From positions 1 through 24,872 of the forward strand of contig JAMOQH010000194.1 in assembly GCA_027064085.1 (NCBI GenBank): DNA of 24,872 nucleotides. The letters run 5' to 3'. Below the pieces are notes generated by a model. It was not told the origin of the DNA. It saw only the letters and a list, made by a program, of their open reading frames with translations, and made no database searches. Every line of letters begins with the position of its first letter. Within the stretch, counting starts at the first letter, position 1. Made by a program: the position numbers and the translations under genes. Positions 24,237 to 24,872 of the stretch are shown one piece after another. The DNA is from a bacterium (GTDB lineage: Bacteria; UBP6; JAFGXH01).

Positions 24237-24872
24237 ATGAAGGTGTTGATATTATTGTTTTTTTATTTATTTACAACTATGTTGTTTTCAGAAGAACATA
24301 ACACGGTATTTTTTAATATTAAGTCTAAAATAGAAATTCCTGATGATTTTCGTGATGGAGTAGAGGAAGCTTTAACCAAAAGAGGTAAAACTTTTATAGA
24401 TAAAGAAACTCAAGAAGAAGCTTTAAAGCAACAATCAGAACAACAAAAAACAGAATGTTATAAAGATAGTTGTGTTATACAAGTAGGTCAAATGTTTGCA
24501 GCTAATAGTATAGTTTTATTAAAAGTTCAAAAAAAGAATAATAAATTATATAAATTTAAAATATCTTTAATTAATGTGGAAACAGGTAATAGAATAAGTA
24601 CTATAAGTATATATTATAAAGATAAACTAAATAACTATGAAAGATTAAACAAGTTTGGTAAAAATTTAGTATTTAAAATTTTCCCTCTATCTTGTGAAGA
24701 TGGTTATACAATTATTGATAATCAATGTGTAAATAAAAAAGAAATAATGTGTAAAGCGATTAATATACCAAGGCATGCTAAAGCTATCAAAGATATGGTA
24801 GAAGTATCTTATAATGGTAAAAGGTGGGAAGAGCCATCAGAATGTGAATGGGAATGTAAAAAGAATTATGAT
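24237..24872 (+). CDS. Exported protein with CsgG/LpoB-like N-terminal domain and Cys-rich continuation (3' end outside window)
   Basis: ATG 24237 follows GGAGATAATT, and 212 codons are visible to the window edge with no stop. The signal peptide is about residues 1-18 (MKVLILLFFYLFTTMLFS). Residues 20-140 carry the motif C-Y-K-D-S-C-VIQVGQMFAANSIVLLKVQKKN...YKFKISLINVETGNRI. This is the pattern of envelope proteins with a CsgG/LpoB/FlgO-type fold (a Cys pair, then G..L.A...). From about 150 a Cys-rich part starts (LSCEDGYTIIDNQCVNKKEIMC), ending with WEEPSECEWECKKNYD, as in Cys-rich modular surface proteins. The full length, and whether the protein ends in the SCNY tail, cannot be seen. The family assignment is from memory of the motif, so moderate. 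Confidence 0.75.
   Translation, partial: MKVLILLFFYLFTTMLFSEEHNTVFFNIKSKIEIPDDFRDGVEEALTKRGKTFIDKETQEEALKQQSEQQKTECYKDSCVIQVGQMFAANSIVLLKVQKKNNKLYKFKISLINVETGNRISTISIYYKDKLNNYERLNKFGKNLVFKIFPLSCEDGYTIIDNQCVNKKEIMCKAINIPRHAKAIKDMVEVSYNGKRWEEPSECEWECKKNYD

Overview
The window is very AT-rich bacterial DNA (GC visibly well below 35 percent). It is densely coding, with strong AGGAGG-type ribosome binding sites and occasional TTG starts. L-ring and P-ring flagellar genes (flgH, flgA) together with outer-membrane-type lipoproteins indicate a Gram-negative, flagellated, chemotactic cell. Secreted proteases with chains of EGF-like modules, MopE-type DNNCDG repeats and a Cys-containing C-terminal membrane anchor resemble what is seen in the former Deltaproteobacteria (Myxococcota/Bdellovibrionota-like groups). 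The exact lineage cannot be fixed from the sequence.

Layout. (1) 1-5990, + strand: three consecutive surface/secreted protein genes, namely an EGF-repeat protein cut by the window edge, a subtilisin-like S8 protease and a thermolysin-like M4 protease. A fourth relative, a clostripain-like C11 protease, lies at 18307-20709. All four end in the same tripartite tail: Ser-Cys-Asn-Tyr, then a hydrophobic helix, then a short basic end. This looks like a lineage-specific sorting signal analogous to MYXO-CTERM. (2) 5987-8830: a small four-helix membrane protein, divergently an amidohydrolase, and a two-gene minus-strand operon for an Arg/Asn-rich exported protein and a small Cys-rich lipoprotein. (3) 8967-10817, minus strand: compact housekeeping operon rpiB-nrdR-ribD. 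(4) 10932-12812: transmembrane Cache chemoreceptor. (5) 12985-14644, minus strand: zinc-ribbon coiled-coil protein, NIF3-family protein and a tRNA with a CAU anticodon (probably Ile2). (6) 14834-16602, + strand: lipoprotein translationally coupled to a YggS-type PLP protein. (7) 16599-18191, minus strand: soluble chemoreceptor with a C-terminal hemerythrin domain in which one iron-ligand His appears to be Gln. (8) 20743-22191: RpoD-like sigma factor lacking region 1.1. (9) 22447-23815: flgA-flgH. (10) 23816-24236: a 421-bp non-genic stretch holding a divergent promoter pair that shares one -35 element, a 13-codon mini-ORF with a strong Shine-Dalgarno sequence, and two hairpins. (11) From 24237: the start of a secreted protein that runs off the right edge.

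How the parts fit: the proteases and EGF proteins would be exported and held on, or released from, the cell surface through the common tail, which suggests extracellular protein digestion or cell-cell/host contact. The two chemoreceptors, flgA/flgH and possibly a sigma-28-like promoter site belong to motility. The rest is housekeeping. The two most unusual signals are the shared SCNY tail on three protease classes plus an EGF-only protein, and the shared -35/mini-ORF/hairpin unit upstream of flgA.
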